Of a stretch of 64,000 nucleotides of DNA, positions 55,103 through 63,717 are shown piece after piece. Made by a program: the position numbers and the translations under genes. The stretch comes from Gemmatimonas aurantiaca (lineage in GTDB: Bacteria > Gemmatimonadota > Gemmatimonadetes > Gemmatimonadales > Gemmatimonadaceae). Numbering within the stretch: position 1 is the stretch's first letter; every line of letters begins with the position of its first letter. A model generated the notes under the pieces. The model was not told the DNA's origin and did no database searches. It saw nothing but the letters and a program-made list of their open reading frames with translations. Where the stretch lies: the NCBI RefSeq assembly GCF_037190085.1, contig NZ_JBBCJO010000012.1:62001-126000 (forward strand), given 5' to 3'.

Positions 55103-55554
55103 GCAGCAGCAAGAGCCTCGACACGACATCGATCCGACGCGATCGGTTTCCCCATCTGACGGCCATCGACACCCGATGGATGGACAACGACGCCTACGGT
55201 CACGTCAACAACGTCGTGTACTACAGTTTTTTCGATACCGCCGTGAATCGCTGGCTCATCTCACAGGGCCTGCTCGATATCGGCACCAGTGATGCCATCG
55301 GTCTCGTCGTCGAAACCGGCTGTCGTTTTTTCGCACCGCTCAGCTTCCCCGACCGCGTCACCGCCGGACTCGGCGTGCAGCACATCGGCACCACCAGCGT
55401 CCGCTATGAGATCGCGCTGTTCCGCAACGACGACGACATCGCCGCCGCCATCGGGCACTTCGTGCACGTCTACGTCGATCGCACGACACGTCGCCCCACG
55501 CCCATTCCGTCGGCCACCCGTACGGCGCTCGAATCATTGCGCCTGACGTCATGA
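55099..55554 (+). CDS. hotdog-fold acyl-CoA thioesterase
   Basis: The protein is 151 residues from the ATG at 55099 (ATGA overlap with the previous gene). It is a 4HBT-type hotdog protein: RWMDNDAYGHVNNVVYYSFF carries the catalytic Asp and the HVNN motif of YbgC/4-hydroxybenzoyl-CoA thioesterases, and the rest (VVETGCRFFAPLSFPDRV, VRYEIALFRNDD) follows the family. It hydrolyses acyl-CoA thioesters in the cytoplasm. Its place in a redox operon is not explained. The DUF4159 gene overlaps its end by four bases. Confidence 0.9.
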   Translation: MSSSKSLDTTSIRRDRFPHLTAIDTRWMDNDAYGHVNNVVYYSFFDTAVNRWLISQGLLDIGTSDAIGLVVETGCRFFAPLSFPDRVTAGLGVQHIGTTSVRYEIALFRNDDDIAAAIGHFVHVYVDRTTRRPTPIPSATRTALESLRLTS

Positions 55555-56279
55555 AGAAGACCGCGGCGCTGCTTCTGCTGCTGCTCACCGTCGGCTCGGC
55601 CGCGATCGTGCACTCGCAGCGCCGCCAGCGCATCGAACCCAACGTGCCGTACGACGGACGTTTCACCTTCGTGCGACTGCGCTACATCGAATACGGTCCG
55701 CCGGGATGGGTGTACGACTACCCGGCCATGGAGCGCAACTTCATGACCATCGTGCAGGATCTCACCACCATGCGGGTGCATACCCGCGGCAGCAATGTGC
55801 ACGACATGGACGACCCCGGCCTGTCGCGCTATCCGATTGCCTACCTCTCTGAGCCCGGCTACTGGCGCCCCACCGAAACGGAGGCCGCGGGGCTGCGGGA
55901 CTGGTTGCTGAAAGGCGGTTTTCTCATCGTCGACGATTTCTACTTCCGGCAGTGGGAGAACTTCGCCTACTCCATGCGACTCGTGCTGCCCGACGCCCAG
56001 TTCATCCGGCTCGACCGCTCGCATCCCATCTTCAACACGTTCTTCAGCATCGCCTCACTCGACGGCATGCACCATCCCGACAATCGCGCGGCCAAAGCCG
56101 AGTACTACGGCATCTTTGAAGACAACGATCCGGCCAAACGCCTGCTCACGATCGTCAACTACAACAATGACATTGGCGACTACATGGAGTGGTCCGGCCA
56201 GGGGTGGTACGCGGTGAATCTCACCAACGATGCCTACAAGTTCGCCACCAACTATCTCATCTACGCCCTGACGCATTGA
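55551..56279 (+). CDS. DUF4159 domain secreted protein
   Basis: The protein has 242 residues with a signal peptide (MKKTAALLLLLLTVGSAAIV). The mature part fits DUF4159: FTFVRLRYIEYGPPGWVYDY, a GFLIVDDFYF strand and the DRSHPIFNTFF segment. The fold is related to glutamine-amidotransferase-like domains, but no reaction is known. In other bacteria such genes often occur beside MoxR/VWA systems, which are absent here. It overlaps the thioesterase by four bases and is followed two bases later by the FAD dehydrogenase. Confidence 0.88.
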   Translation: MKKTAALLLLLLTVGSAAIVHSQRRQRIEPNVPYDGRFTFVRLRYIEYGPPGWVYDYPAMERNFMTIVQDLTTMRVHTRGSNVHDMDDPGLSRYPIAYLSEPGYWRPTETEAAGLRDWLLKGGFLIVDDFYFRQWENFAYSMRLVLPDAQFIRLDRSHPIFNTFFSIASLDGMHHPDNRAAKAEYYGIFEDNDPAKRLLTIVNYNNDIGDYMEWSGQGWYAVNLTNDAYKFATNYLIYALTH

Positions 56280-56281
56280 CC

Positions 56282-57988
56282 ATGGCGCCCACGCACGCCG
56301 ACCGCGCTCCCGGCCTCCAACACGTAGGCCATACCGCCCATCTCGCGGACATCATCGTGATCGGCGCAGGGCTGGCCGGACTCGTCGCGGCCGCCGAAGC
56401 CGCCGATGCCGGCAAGCAGGTGCTGCTGCTCGATCAGGAAGGCGAGCAGAATCTGGGCGGGCAGGCGTTCTGGTCGCTCGGCGGATTGTTCTTCGTCGAC
56501 TCGCCCGAGCAGCGCCGGCTGGGCATTCGCGATTCACGCGATCTCGCGCTGCGCGACTGGATGACCACCGCCGGCTTCGATCGCCCCGACGACGAATGGC
56601 CGCGTCGATGGGCCGAGGCGTATGTGGACTTCGCGGCGGGTGAGAAGCGGGCGTGGCTGCATGCCCAGGGGATGCGCTGGTTTCCGATTGTGGGCTGGGC
56701 CGAACGTGGCGGCAGTGGCGCAGCGGCCTCGGGCAACAGCGTGCCGCGCTTTCACATCACCTGGGGCACCGGCCCGGGGGTGCTCGAGCCCTTCCTGCGA
56801 CGCGTGCAGGCGCACGTGGACCGTGGGCGCATTGCCTTGCGCTTCCGTCATCGGGTGCGTGGCGTGCATGTCACCGATGGTACGGTCCATGGTGTGCATG
56901 GTGACATTCTCGAACCTTCCACCGTGGCGCGCGGCGAGAGTAGTTCGCGCACTGTGATCGGTGATTTCACCTTGCACGCGTCCGCCGTGATCGTGACGTC
57001 GGGTGGCATCGGGGGCAACCACGATCTCGTCCGCCACTACTGGCCCGTCGACCGCCTCGGTCCGGCGCCACGTCATATGATCACCGGCGTGCCGGCGCAT
57101 GTGGACGGACTGCTGCAGCAGGAGGTGGTGCGTGCGGGTGCGCGGCTGATCAATCCCGATCGCATGTGGCACTACACCGAAGGCATCCGCAACTGGGCGC
57201 CCATCTGGCCGCAACATGCCATCCGCATCCTCCCCGGCCCCAGCAGCCTCTGGCTCGATCCCACCGGGGCACGGTTTCCCTTCCCCAACGTACCGGGATC
57301 CGACAGCCTGGGCACACTGCAGCACATCACGACGCACGGATACGATCACACGTGGTTCGTGTTGAACCGGGCCATCATCAAGCGTGAATTCGCGCTGTCC
57401 GGCAGTGAGCAGAACCCCGACTTCACCGGACGTAATATTCGCCTCGTTCTCAAACGTCTGGGCAAAGCGGTACCCGCCCCGGTGCAGGCATTCATGGATC
57501 GGGGTGCCGACTTCGTCGTGCGTGATTCGTTGCGTGCACTCGTCGACGGCATGAACACGCTCACCGACACACCACTCGTGCGTCATGACCTCGTCGAGCA
57601 GGCCGTGCGCGACCGCGATTGGCAACTCGTGCACAATGGCGGCAAGGATCCACAACTCGCACTCATTCACAGTGCGCGCCGGTTCTTCAGCGAACGGGTC
57701 ATGCGCATCGCCTCGCCTTCGCCCATTCTCGATCCGGCCAACGGTCCGCTCATCGCAGTGAAGCTGCACATCCTCACCCGCAAGTCACTCGGCGGGCTGG
57801 CCACCGATCTCGCCGCCCGTGTCCTCGGGGTCGATGGCACCCCGTTGCGCGGTCTGTATGCTGCCGGAGAAGTGGCAGGCTTCGGTGGCGGCGGTGTCCA
57901 CGGCTATCGCGCGCTCGAAGGCACGTTCCTTGGCGGATGTCTCTTCAGCGGCCGCACCGCGGGGCGCGCCGCGGCCCGGGACGTGTAG
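56282..57988 (+). CDS. FAD-dependent dehydrogenase (KstD/fumarate-reductase-like)
   Basis: The protein is 568 residues from the ATG at 56282, two bases after the DUF4159 stop. The dinucleotide motif ADIIVIGAGLAGLVAAAEAA lies near residue 23, then EGEQNLGGQAFWSLGGLFFV. The C-terminal FAD block RGLYAAGEVAGFGGGGVHGY contains the AAGE signature. The family (annotated as FAD-binding dehydrogenase, close to 3-ketosteroid dehydrogenase) oxidises or reduces C-C bonds; its substrate is unknown. There is no signal peptide. As last gene of the flavin operon it may feed electrons to the RnfD-like protein. Confidence 0.9.
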   Translation: MAPTHADRAPGLQHVGHTAHLADIIVIGAGLAGLVAAAEAADAGKQVLLLDQEGEQNLGGQAFWSLGGLFFVDSPEQRRLGIRDSRDLALRDWMTTAGFDRPDDEWPRRWAEAYVDFAAGEKRAWLHAQGMRWFPIVGWAERGGSGAAASGNSVPRFHITWGTGPGVLEPFLRRVQAHVDRGRIALRFRHRVRGVHVTDGTVHGVHGDILEPSTVARGESSSRTVIGDFTLHASAVIVTSGGIGGNHDLVRHYWPVDRLGPAPRHMITGVPAHVDGLLQQEVVRAGARLINPDRMWHYTEGIRNWAPIWPQHAIRILPGPSSLWLDPTGARFPFPNVPGSDSLGTLQHITTHGYDHTWFVLNRAIIKREFALSGSEQNPDFTGRNIRLVLKRLGKAVPAPVQAFMDRGADFVVRDSLRALVDGMNTLTDTPLVRHDLVEQAVRDRDWQLVHNGGKDPQLALIHSARRFFSERVMRIASPSPILDPANGPLIAVKLHILTRKSLGGLATDLAARVLGVDGTPLRGLYAAGEVAGFGGGGVHGYRALEGTFLGGCLFSGRTAGRAAARDV

Positions 57989-58032
57989 ACGCCGCCGATT
58001 TCACCGACCGGAGTTTCGGGTGAGGCTCCTTT

Positions 58033-58050
58033 GAGTCTCCTTTGAGACTC
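58033..58050 (+). terminator. short hairpin after the flavin operon
   Basis: A perfect 7-bp palindrome gagtctc-cttt-gagactc lies 45 bases past the FAD dehydrogenase stop, within a repeated ctcctttgag sequence. There is no T-run, so it is a weak terminator candidate. The rest of the 57989-58216 gap shows nothing else. Confidence 0.4.
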
Positions 58051-58216
58051 CGGTGAGTTTCACACGATGCGGCCATGCACACCATGTGACGACCAAGGCC
58101 GGACGTGAATCGGCGGCACAGATGGAGTATGCCCTGCCCTGCAACCGATAATTCCTTTCGGTGGCGGCGCGTGACGAAGCGCGTCGGCAATACGGCAAGA
58201 ACGGATTGGAGAGCGG

Positions 58217-59959
58217 ATGCGCAGCATGAGGCGGGGTATCCCGATTGCGGCCATGTCGATGGTACTGCTTGGCACATTGCTGGCCTGTGGCGAACAGAGC
58301 CCGTCGACGCTGGAACCCTCCATCGCCGCCATGCGCGCGCCGGGCAATGATATCGATCAAGACGTCGGTCACGACGTCGACCGTGATGTCGACAGTGCAT
58401 CGGCCCTATCCTGGCCGGCGACATTGGCCGCGAGTACCACACTCGCATCCCTGCGGCTGGCGCCACGCAGCGACACGCTCGTCCAGGGCCAGCTCGGCGG
58501 GCAGGCCACCGTCAAGGTGGTGGTGTCGGACACCACCGGGCGTCTCATGCACAACGCCGTGGTCATCTTTCAGCCGGCGGCGGGTCATGGGGCGATGAGT
58601 CGCGCCACCGTGAACACCAACCTCACGGGCGAGGCCACGAATACCTGGCGATTCGGACCGGCGGTTGGCGCGCAGACCCTGCGCGTGTGGATCCAGGGCG
58701 CGCCCGATACCCTCATCTTCACGGCCACGTTGCCCGGCCCGTACGATGTGAGCGCCGTCAGTTCGGCGGCATTCACAGGCACGTACGCGGGGAACGCGGT
58801 GGTCACCGTGCTCGTCGTCGATTCCCTGGGCAATCCCTTCCAGTCGGCCAGTGTGAACTTCACGCCCGATACGAACGCCGGCACGGTGGCGTATCCGGTC
58901 GTGCGTTCGAACAACCGCGGAGAAGCGAAGGTCACCTGGACCTTCAGCACGCGCACGGTGGGCGATCAGCGGCTGCGCGTGACGGTGGACGGCCTCACCG
59001 ATACGCTGGTGTTCGTGGCCGATGTGGAAGCCCCGCCCGTGGCCGTGACCCTGCAATCGATGACGGACAGTTCGCTCACCGGCATCATCGGCGGCAGTCG
59101 GACCTTGAGTGTGCTGGTGCGCGATCAGCGTGGACAACCGCTGCCCAAGGCCTCGGTCACATTCCGCGCGCTCACCGGTAGCGGCACCGTGCTCCCCTCA
59201 CCCGCGGTCTCGGGGAAAACCGGCGTCGCCAACGCGACATGGACATTCGCCAGGCAGGCTGGCACGCAGACCGTGTTGGTGACCGCTCAGGGCATCGACG
59301 ACACCCTGCGTTTCGTAGCCACCGTCAAAGCGCCACCCGCCGACACCGCACTGGTCGCGGTGAGCGACACGAATGTGAATGGGCGCACGGGCGAAAGCAC
59401 GATGCTGCAGGTGCGTGTGCTCGATGCGGACGGCGATCCGTTTCCCAATGCCGCGGTGAAATTCAAAGTGCTCACCGGTCGCGGCAGCATGCAGACCAGC
59501 GTCGTGAAATCGGGACGTGACGGACTGGCGAAAGGCACGTGGTATTTCGGCGGCGTGCTGGGCGATCAGCAGGCCACCGCGGAAGTGGTGAACATCACCG
59601 GCACCACGCTCACCTTCACGAGCGATGTGAGTGTGGGCGCGCCCAAAGTCGTGACGGCCGCATCGGCGACCAGCGGCCGCGCCGTAGTGGGCGACACCCT
59701 CTCCACCGCGCCCACGGTGAAAGTCACGGACAACTATGGCAATCCCGTGCCGGGTGTGACCGTGCTCTTCCGCGTCACCGCGGGCGGCGGCAGCATCCAG
59801 CACGCCAGTGTCATCACGAGCGCCGGCGGCCTGGCCTCGGGCGGAGCCTGGATCCTGGGCCCGGTCGTGGGCCCGCAGCGCGTGACGGCGACGGTGCAGG
59901 CCCCGGTCGCGAAGGGGAATCCGGTGGTGTTTGCGGCGACGGCGGCGGCTTCACCGTAG
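58217..59959 (+). CDS. lipoprotein with five Ig-like (Big) repeats
   Basis: The protein has 580 residues. The leader ends with LLGTLLACGE, a good lipobox with Cys at residue 24. A D-rich stretch (DQDVGHDVDRDVDSA) is followed by five Ig-like repeats of about 95-100 residues. Each opens with a strand like GGQATVKVVVSDTTGRLMHN, has G-x-G then a new-line strand and ends with W-TFGP or an equivalent such as WTFSTRTVGDQ and WILGPVVGPQ. These are outer-surface modules, possibly adhesive, and similar to the two-repeat lipoprotein at 27522. It ends ten bases before the end of the convergent HTH gene. Confidence 0.88.
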   Translation: MRSMRRGIPIAAMSMVLLGTLLACGEQSPSTLEPSIAAMRAPGNDIDQDVGHDVDRDVDSASALSWPATLAASTTLASLRLAPRSDTLVQGQLGGQATVKVVVSDTTGRLMHNAVVIFQPAAGHGAMSRATVNTNLTGEATNTWRFGPAVGAQTLRVWIQGAPDTLIFTATLPGPYDVSAVSSAAFTGTYAGNAVVTVLVVDSLGNPFQSASVNFTPDTNAGTVAYPVVRSNNRGEAKVTWTFSTRTVGDQRLRVTVDGLTDTLVFVADVEAPPVAVTLQSMTDSSLTGIIGGSRTLSVLVRDQRGQPLPKASVTFRALTGSGTVLPSPAVSGKTGVANATWTFARQAGTQTVLVTAQGIDDTLRFVATVKAPPADTALVAVSDTNVNGRTGESTMLQVRVLDADGDPFPNAAVKFKVLTGRGSMQTSVVKSGRDGLAKGTWYFGGVLGDQQATAEVVNITGTTLTFTSDVSVGAPKVVTAASATSGRAVVGDTLSTAPTVKVTDNYGNPVPGVTVLFRVTAGGGSIQHASVITSAGGLASGGAWILGPVVGPQRVTATVQAPVAKGNPVVFAATAAASP

Positions 59960-59969
59960 GTACTGGTAG

Positions 59970-60614
59970 TTACTCCGACTTCGGTATCTCGATTCCGAAA
60001 CGGCAACTGGGGCGTTCCCCGTGTGCACATTGCTGCACGACCGGCGCTCCGACGAGCTGCTCGAGCAGCCCTTCCACCGCGCAGCATGTTTCCGACTTGG
60101 CCTTCACGGCTTCGGCGAGCGGACAGCCACACCCCTGAATGGTCAGATGTCCGTCTGTTTCCAGCAGTTCCACCTGGCTACCCAGCGATGTGAGAATCGC
60201 GACGGCAGCCTGTGCCCGAACCCGGAGTTCACCGGTCGGCGCCACACCCGTTGCCGCTGCAATGCGGCGCCCGACATCGCGCAGGACCTCCTCGGTCTCG
60301 CCCGGCGACATCCGCTCGCCGATGACCTCCACGAGTGATGCGAGCACCGGCGCGTAGGCCCGGGAGAACAACAGGTCCGCCTCTGGCGAAATCTCGTAGA
60401 GGGTAGCGGGCTTGCCCGCTGTGCCCCCGCGCCGCACCCCGTTCGGTCGGACCAGCCCATCGCGTTCCAGGGCCACCAAATGCGATCGCACCGCGTTGTC
60501 GGTCAGCGAGACCGAGGCCGCCAACTCCTCGACGGTGTGAGTGCCTCGCCGCAGCAGAGACACCAACCGACCTCGAGTGCCATCCACGATTCGCTGGAAG
60601 ACCGATGAAGACAA
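59970..60614 (-). CDS. Cys-rich HTH transcriptional regulator (SufR/COG2345-like)
   Basis: The start is TTG at 60614, with TGAGGAGTGGAGG directly upstream, which fixes it. The open frame further upstream crosses the promoter. The protein has 214 residues. An N-terminal winged helix (RLVSLLRRGTHTVEELAASV, LTDNAVRSHLVALERDGLV) is followed by an effector part with six cysteines near the C-terminus: CGC, then CC after exactly 12 residues, then QC and SC. That C-x12-C spacing is like SufR-type regulators, which bind an Fe-S cluster and repress Fe-S or redox genes. It diverges from the DUF4142-cytochrome operon and probably controls it. Confidence 0.85.
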   Translation of the reverse strand: MSSSVFQRIVDGTRGRLVSLLRRGTHTVEELAASVSLTDNAVRSHLVALERDGLVRPNGVRRGGTAGKPATLYEISPEADLLFSRAYAPVLASLVEVIGERMSPGETEEVLRDVGRRIAAATGVAPTGELRVRAQAAVAILTSLGSQVELLETDGHLTIQGCGCPLAEAVKAKSETCCAVEGLLEQLVGAPVVQQCAHGERPSCRFGIEIPKSE

Positions 60615-60668
60615 CCTCCACTCCTCACGCTGAAGACTGAGGCCTAAAAATACCGAAATAAGACAAAA

Positions 60669-60716
60669 TGTCAAATAACAACAAAAAACTATTGACAAAT
60701 TGGATATTATGACGAT
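60669..60716. promoter_or_regulatory. AT-rich divergent promoter region
   Basis: This is the most AT-rich stretch nearby. TGTCAA at 60669-60674 is a TTGACA -35 box on the minus strand, and TATTTT follows 16 bases later as -10 for the regulator. TTGACA at 60692-60697 faces the plus strand for the DUF4142 gene, with GATACC 16 bases later as a poor -10. The two hexamers form an inverted pair (TGTCAAATA and TATTGACA) that could also be the regulator's operator. Confidence 0.5.
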
Positions 60717-60806
60717 ACCCTGGTCCTGCGCGCCGATGGTGGCCTCCGCCACATCCCGCCTCCGGTTCAATCCGAACCGAATTTCTCCTACCAGGAACAC
60801 CGTCCC

Positions 60807-61508
60807 ATGCCCGCCTTCAAGCCCAACACCCCGTCCACCCGTCGCACCGCCGTTGCGACGATTCTCCTCGTCACGGCCGCCCCACTTGCCCTCCTCGCGG
60901 CCGCAGACCGCTCATCGGATCCCCTGCCGAAATCACCGGACCAGCTCTCCCCTCGCCCTGCCGCGCTCACGGTCCCTGCCACCAACCAGGTGCCCTCGCT
61001 CTCCACCGCAGCCGCAGTGCTGCGCCTGGATGATCCCACCATCGTGGCCATTTTCGATCTCGCCAATGGCGCCGACATCGAGACCGGCCGCCTAGCAGCC
61101 GAGCATGCATCGTCGAAGGAAGTGCGGGACTTCGGGGCCATGCTGGCACGGGACCATGAAGGAGTACGGCAGATGGGTCGCGATCTTGCCAAGAAACTCG
61201 GCGTCTCGCCCACCCCGCCCGCCGATCGGCAGATGGAAAAGGATCATCAGGCCGCCATGGCCCGCCTGCGGACGCTCAAGGGTGCGTCTTTCGACGTGGC
61301 CTTCCTGCGACACGAGGCCGACTTCCACAAGGCTGTGATCGATGCCATCAAGACGACGTTGCTCCCGGCCATCCAGAACGCCGAGCTACGGGCCCTCGTG
61401 GTGAAGGTGGCGCCGGCTTTCGAAGCGCACATGATCGCCGCGCAGCAGATGGAGAAGCGGCTGAACGGGCAGTCCGGAGCCAAGGACCTGGAACACCTGG
61501 ATCACTGA
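60807..61508 (+). CDS. DUF4142 secreted protein
   Basis: The protein has 233 residues with a signal peptide or anchor (AVATILLVTAAPLALLAAAD). The DUF4142 domain starts near residue 75 (DPTIVAIFDLANGADIETGR) and is a ferritin-like helical bundle with the conserved ARDHEGVRQM-type segment and a later H at FLRHEADFHK. Members are periplasmic and of unknown reaction, often induced in stress. It is the first gene of a pair with the di-haem cytochrome one base downstream, facing the Cys-rich regulator. Confidence 0.86.
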   Translation: MPAFKPNTPSTRRTAVATILLVTAAPLALLAAADRSSDPLPKSPDQLSPRPAALTVPATNQVPSLSTAAAVLRLDDPTIVAIFDLANGADIETGRLAAEHASSKEVRDFGAMLARDHEGVRQMGRDLAKKLGVSPTPPADRQMEKDHQAAMARLRTLKGASFDVAFLRHEADFHKAVIDAIKTTLLPAIQNAELRALVVKVAPAFEAHMIAAQQMEKRLNGQSGAKDLEHLDH

Positions 61509-61509
61509 G

Positions 61510-62775
61510 ATGGGCAAGACGCCTGATCCATCTCCCGATGCAGACTCCGGCCCCTGCACGGTGCGGCGCTGGCGCATGGTTGCTCATGCCACCGCGGTCG
61601 CCGCGTGTGTCACGATTCTCGGAGTGGCGGCGTGCCGCGGCAGTGAAGAGCCGATAATCCCCGCCCCCGAACCACTCGATCCCGCCCTCGTCACCGAGGG
61701 CAAGGACATCTTCCGCTTCGATACGTTCGGTGACGAGCAATACTGGACCGACACGCTGCGCATGCACGAAGTCATTCAGTCGGCGGTGACTCCCGTGGCG
61801 GCACTCGGCGTGGGCCTCAAAGTCGATGTCGATGCGCTGCCCGCGGCCGTGAGAAGCGCGCTCGCCGCAGGCCAGGTCGATCTCGATAGTCCGCAAACGA
61901 CCCTCGCGTTGATCGAACTGGATGCGGTGCTCGGGATCAAGGGCGAGGTACGGACCGACATGACCGGCCGGAAGACACTCGCCCGGGTGGGTATCACCTG
62001 CGCGCTCTGCCATTCGACCGTGGACAACTCGTTCGCGCGCGGTATCGGACGGCGTATCGATGGCGCGCCCAACGTCGATTTGAATCCCGGGGCGATCGTG
62101 GCCCTGTCTCCTGCCGTGCCGGCGGCCACCAAGGCCGTGCTCAATGGGTGGGGGCCGGGAAAATACGACCCTCGCATCAACATGGACGGCCTGAACACAC
62201 CGCTCGTCCTGCCACCGGCATACGGGCTGAATGGCGTGGCCCGCGAGACGTTCACAGCGGAAGGACCCGTCTCCTACTGGAACGCCTATGTGGCCGTCAC
62301 ACAGATGCACGGACGCGGATCGTTCAGTGATCCGCGACTGAACATCAACGTCACGCAGACGCCGGATATGGTGACACCGAAACTGGCGGCCCTGCGGGCC
62401 TACCAACTCAGTCTGGAACCGCCGCCACCTCCGGTCGGCAGTTTCGATGCACAGGCCGCCGCACGGGGACGGACGCTCTTTGCCGGGGCGGCAGGCTGCG
62501 CATCCTGTCATGCAGGCGCGCGCTTCACGGACGTCAACGACGGCGTACTGCATGCACCCGGCGAGACGGGGATGGACCCGCGATATGCCGCACGCACCAC
62601 CCAGAAACGCTATCGCACCACCCCGCTACGTGGACTATGGCAACATGCGCCGTATTTCCACGATGGCAGCGCCGCCACACTCGCCGATGTGGTGGCCCAC
62701 TATGACCGGACCCGCAACCTCAGACTCACCGACGCGCAGAAGCGGGACCTGGTGGAGTATCTCAAGACGCTCTGA
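61510..62775 (+). CDS. di-haem cytochrome c lipoprotein, peroxidase-like
   Basis: The protein has 421 residues starting one base after the DUF4142 stop. The leader ends at GVAACRGSEE, giving a lipid-anchored Cys near residue 42. Two haem c sites are seen, CALCH near residue 161 and CASCH near residue 331, and the C-terminal part has the pattern RTTPLRGLWQHAPYFHDGSA of bacterial di-haem cytochrome c peroxidases and MauG relatives. The first half is longer than in those enzymes. It may reduce peroxide or move electrons in the periplasm. A 16-bp hairpin ends the operon. Confidence 0.88.
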   Translation: MGKTPDPSPDADSGPCTVRRWRMVAHATAVAACVTILGVAACRGSEEPIIPAPEPLDPALVTEGKDIFRFDTFGDEQYWTDTLRMHEVIQSAVTPVAALGVGLKVDVDALPAAVRSALAAGQVDLDSPQTTLALIELDAVLGIKGEVRTDMTGRKTLARVGITCALCHSTVDNSFARGIGRRIDGAPNVDLNPGAIVALSPAVPAATKAVLNGWGPGKYDPRINMDGLNTPLVLPPAYGLNGVARETFTAEGPVSYWNAYVAVTQMHGRGSFSDPRLNINVTQTPDMVTPKLAALRAYQLSLEPPPPPVGSFDAQAAARGRTLFAGAAGCASCHAGARFTDVNDGVLHAPGETGMDPRYAARTTQKRYRTTPLRGLWQHAPYFHDGSAATLADVVAHYDRTRNLRLTDAQKRDLVEYLKTL

Positions 62776-62798
62776 CACGACAGAACTTCCGGTCTCAC

Positions 62799-62843
62799 AA
62801 CCACAGAGCCAGGCAATGGAGAGCATCGCCTGGCTCCGTGGTT
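62799..62843 (+). terminator. terminator after the DUF4142-cytochrome operon
   Basis: The arms aaccacagagccaggc and gcctggctccgtggtt pair at 15 of 16 positions around a 13-base loop. The stem starts 23 bases after the cytochrome stop codon. Confidence 0.78.
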
Positions 62844-63103
62844 CCTGAAAAGGGCAGACATCCCAATTCTGCGCTTCCTCGAGGGTCGCTTCGGACATCC
62901 GGCGAGCGGCGTGATGGGGTCGTCGAACGCCCCGAACGCGGCCATGGTCCGCTCGCGATCAAAGCGAATGCTCCGCTCCTGGATGGACGTCGTGCGGGAG
63001 AACTCGGGCGTCAATACCGCTTCGAGCGGCGCAATCTGAGCGACGGATTGCGGCGCAGGTGACTCTTCCGGACCTCTGGAAGCTACCTCATGCCGAGCTT
63101 GCG
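62844..63103. other. gene-poor stretch with no supported gene
   Basis: Between the terminator and the HTH promoter I find no start codon with a Shine-Dalgarno and no recognisable protein. A minus-strand frame reads through (for example TPEFSRTTSIQERSIRFDRE) with amino-acid use that is not wildly skewed, so it could be an old gene fragment. It also runs on antisense into the HTH gene, which argues against a real gene. Confidence 0.35.
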
Positions 63104-63157
63104 TTTCGGAAACCTGTAAATAATATTCATTCGATATTTGCGAACATAGAACGGGAG
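63104..63157 (+). promoter_or_regulatory. AT-rich promoter with inverted repeats before the HTH-nucleotidyltransferase pair
   Basis: GTTTC-G-GAAAC (63104-63114) and TTCG-N7-CGAA (63130-63144) are perfect inverted repeats in an AT-rich stretch (taaataatattcattcgat). GGGAGG follows before the GTG start. Such paired palindromes are typical operators for autoregulated toxin-antitoxin genes. Confidence 0.45.
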
Positions 63158-63162
63158 GTTCT

Positions 63163-63717
63163 GTGTCGAAGTATGCTCTGCATCCGCTGGACGTGCCGGT
63201 TGCCCTCCACCTACTGGAGGCACCGGCAGACTCCTTCGCCGAAATGGCCAGAAAACTCGAGATCAGCACGAGTACGGCCCACCAGTCCGTACGTCGACTC
63301 TTCACGGCGGGGCTGCTCCGCAAAGGGTTCGAGGGCGAGCGGGCCGTGAACCGCCACGCGCTGGTCGAATTCCTGACCCACGGCGTTCGGTACGCGTTTC
63401 CTGCTGTCCCTGGGAAGACGACGCGGGGTGTCCCGACGGCCCATGCCGGTCCCGCGATGCGTGGTTCGCTGGTGGTCGACGATGCGGTGGTCTGGCCGGA
63501 CGCGGAAGGTGATAGCGAGGGGCCGGAGATCGAACCCCTATGGCCGAAGGCAGCACGAGTCGCACGCGAACGCCCGCAACTGTATGCCATGCTGTCCGCC
63601 GTGGACGCATTGCGTGTAGGCCGTGTCCGTGAACGGCAGTTGGCCGTGGCCTACCTCACGGAAACCATTCAGCCGCGAAACGCTGCGGAACATCGCCCAG
63701 TGTCCGAGCAGGGATGA
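63163..63717 (+). CDS. winged-helix protein, probable antitoxin or regulator
   Basis: The protein is 184 residues from a GTG at 63163 with ACGGGAGG eight bases upstream. The first 70 residues form a helix-turn-helix (FAEMARKLEISTSTAHQSVR then RLFTAGLLRKGF), and the rest has no recognised domain. Its TGA overlaps the ATG of the nucleotidyltransferase-like gene by four bases. The layout is that of AbiE/MenA-like type IV or related toxin-antitoxin pairs, with the regulator first. An ordinary regulator of the next gene is also possible. Confidence 0.78.
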   Translation: MSKYALHPLDVPVALHLLEAPADSFAEMARKLEISTSTAHQSVRRLFTAGLLRKGFEGERAVNRHALVEFLTHGVRYAFPAVPGKTTRGVPTAHAGPAMRGSLVVDDAVVWPDAEGDSEGPEIEPLWPKAARVARERPQLYAMLSAVDALRVGRVRERQLAVAYLTETIQPRNAAEHRPVSEQG

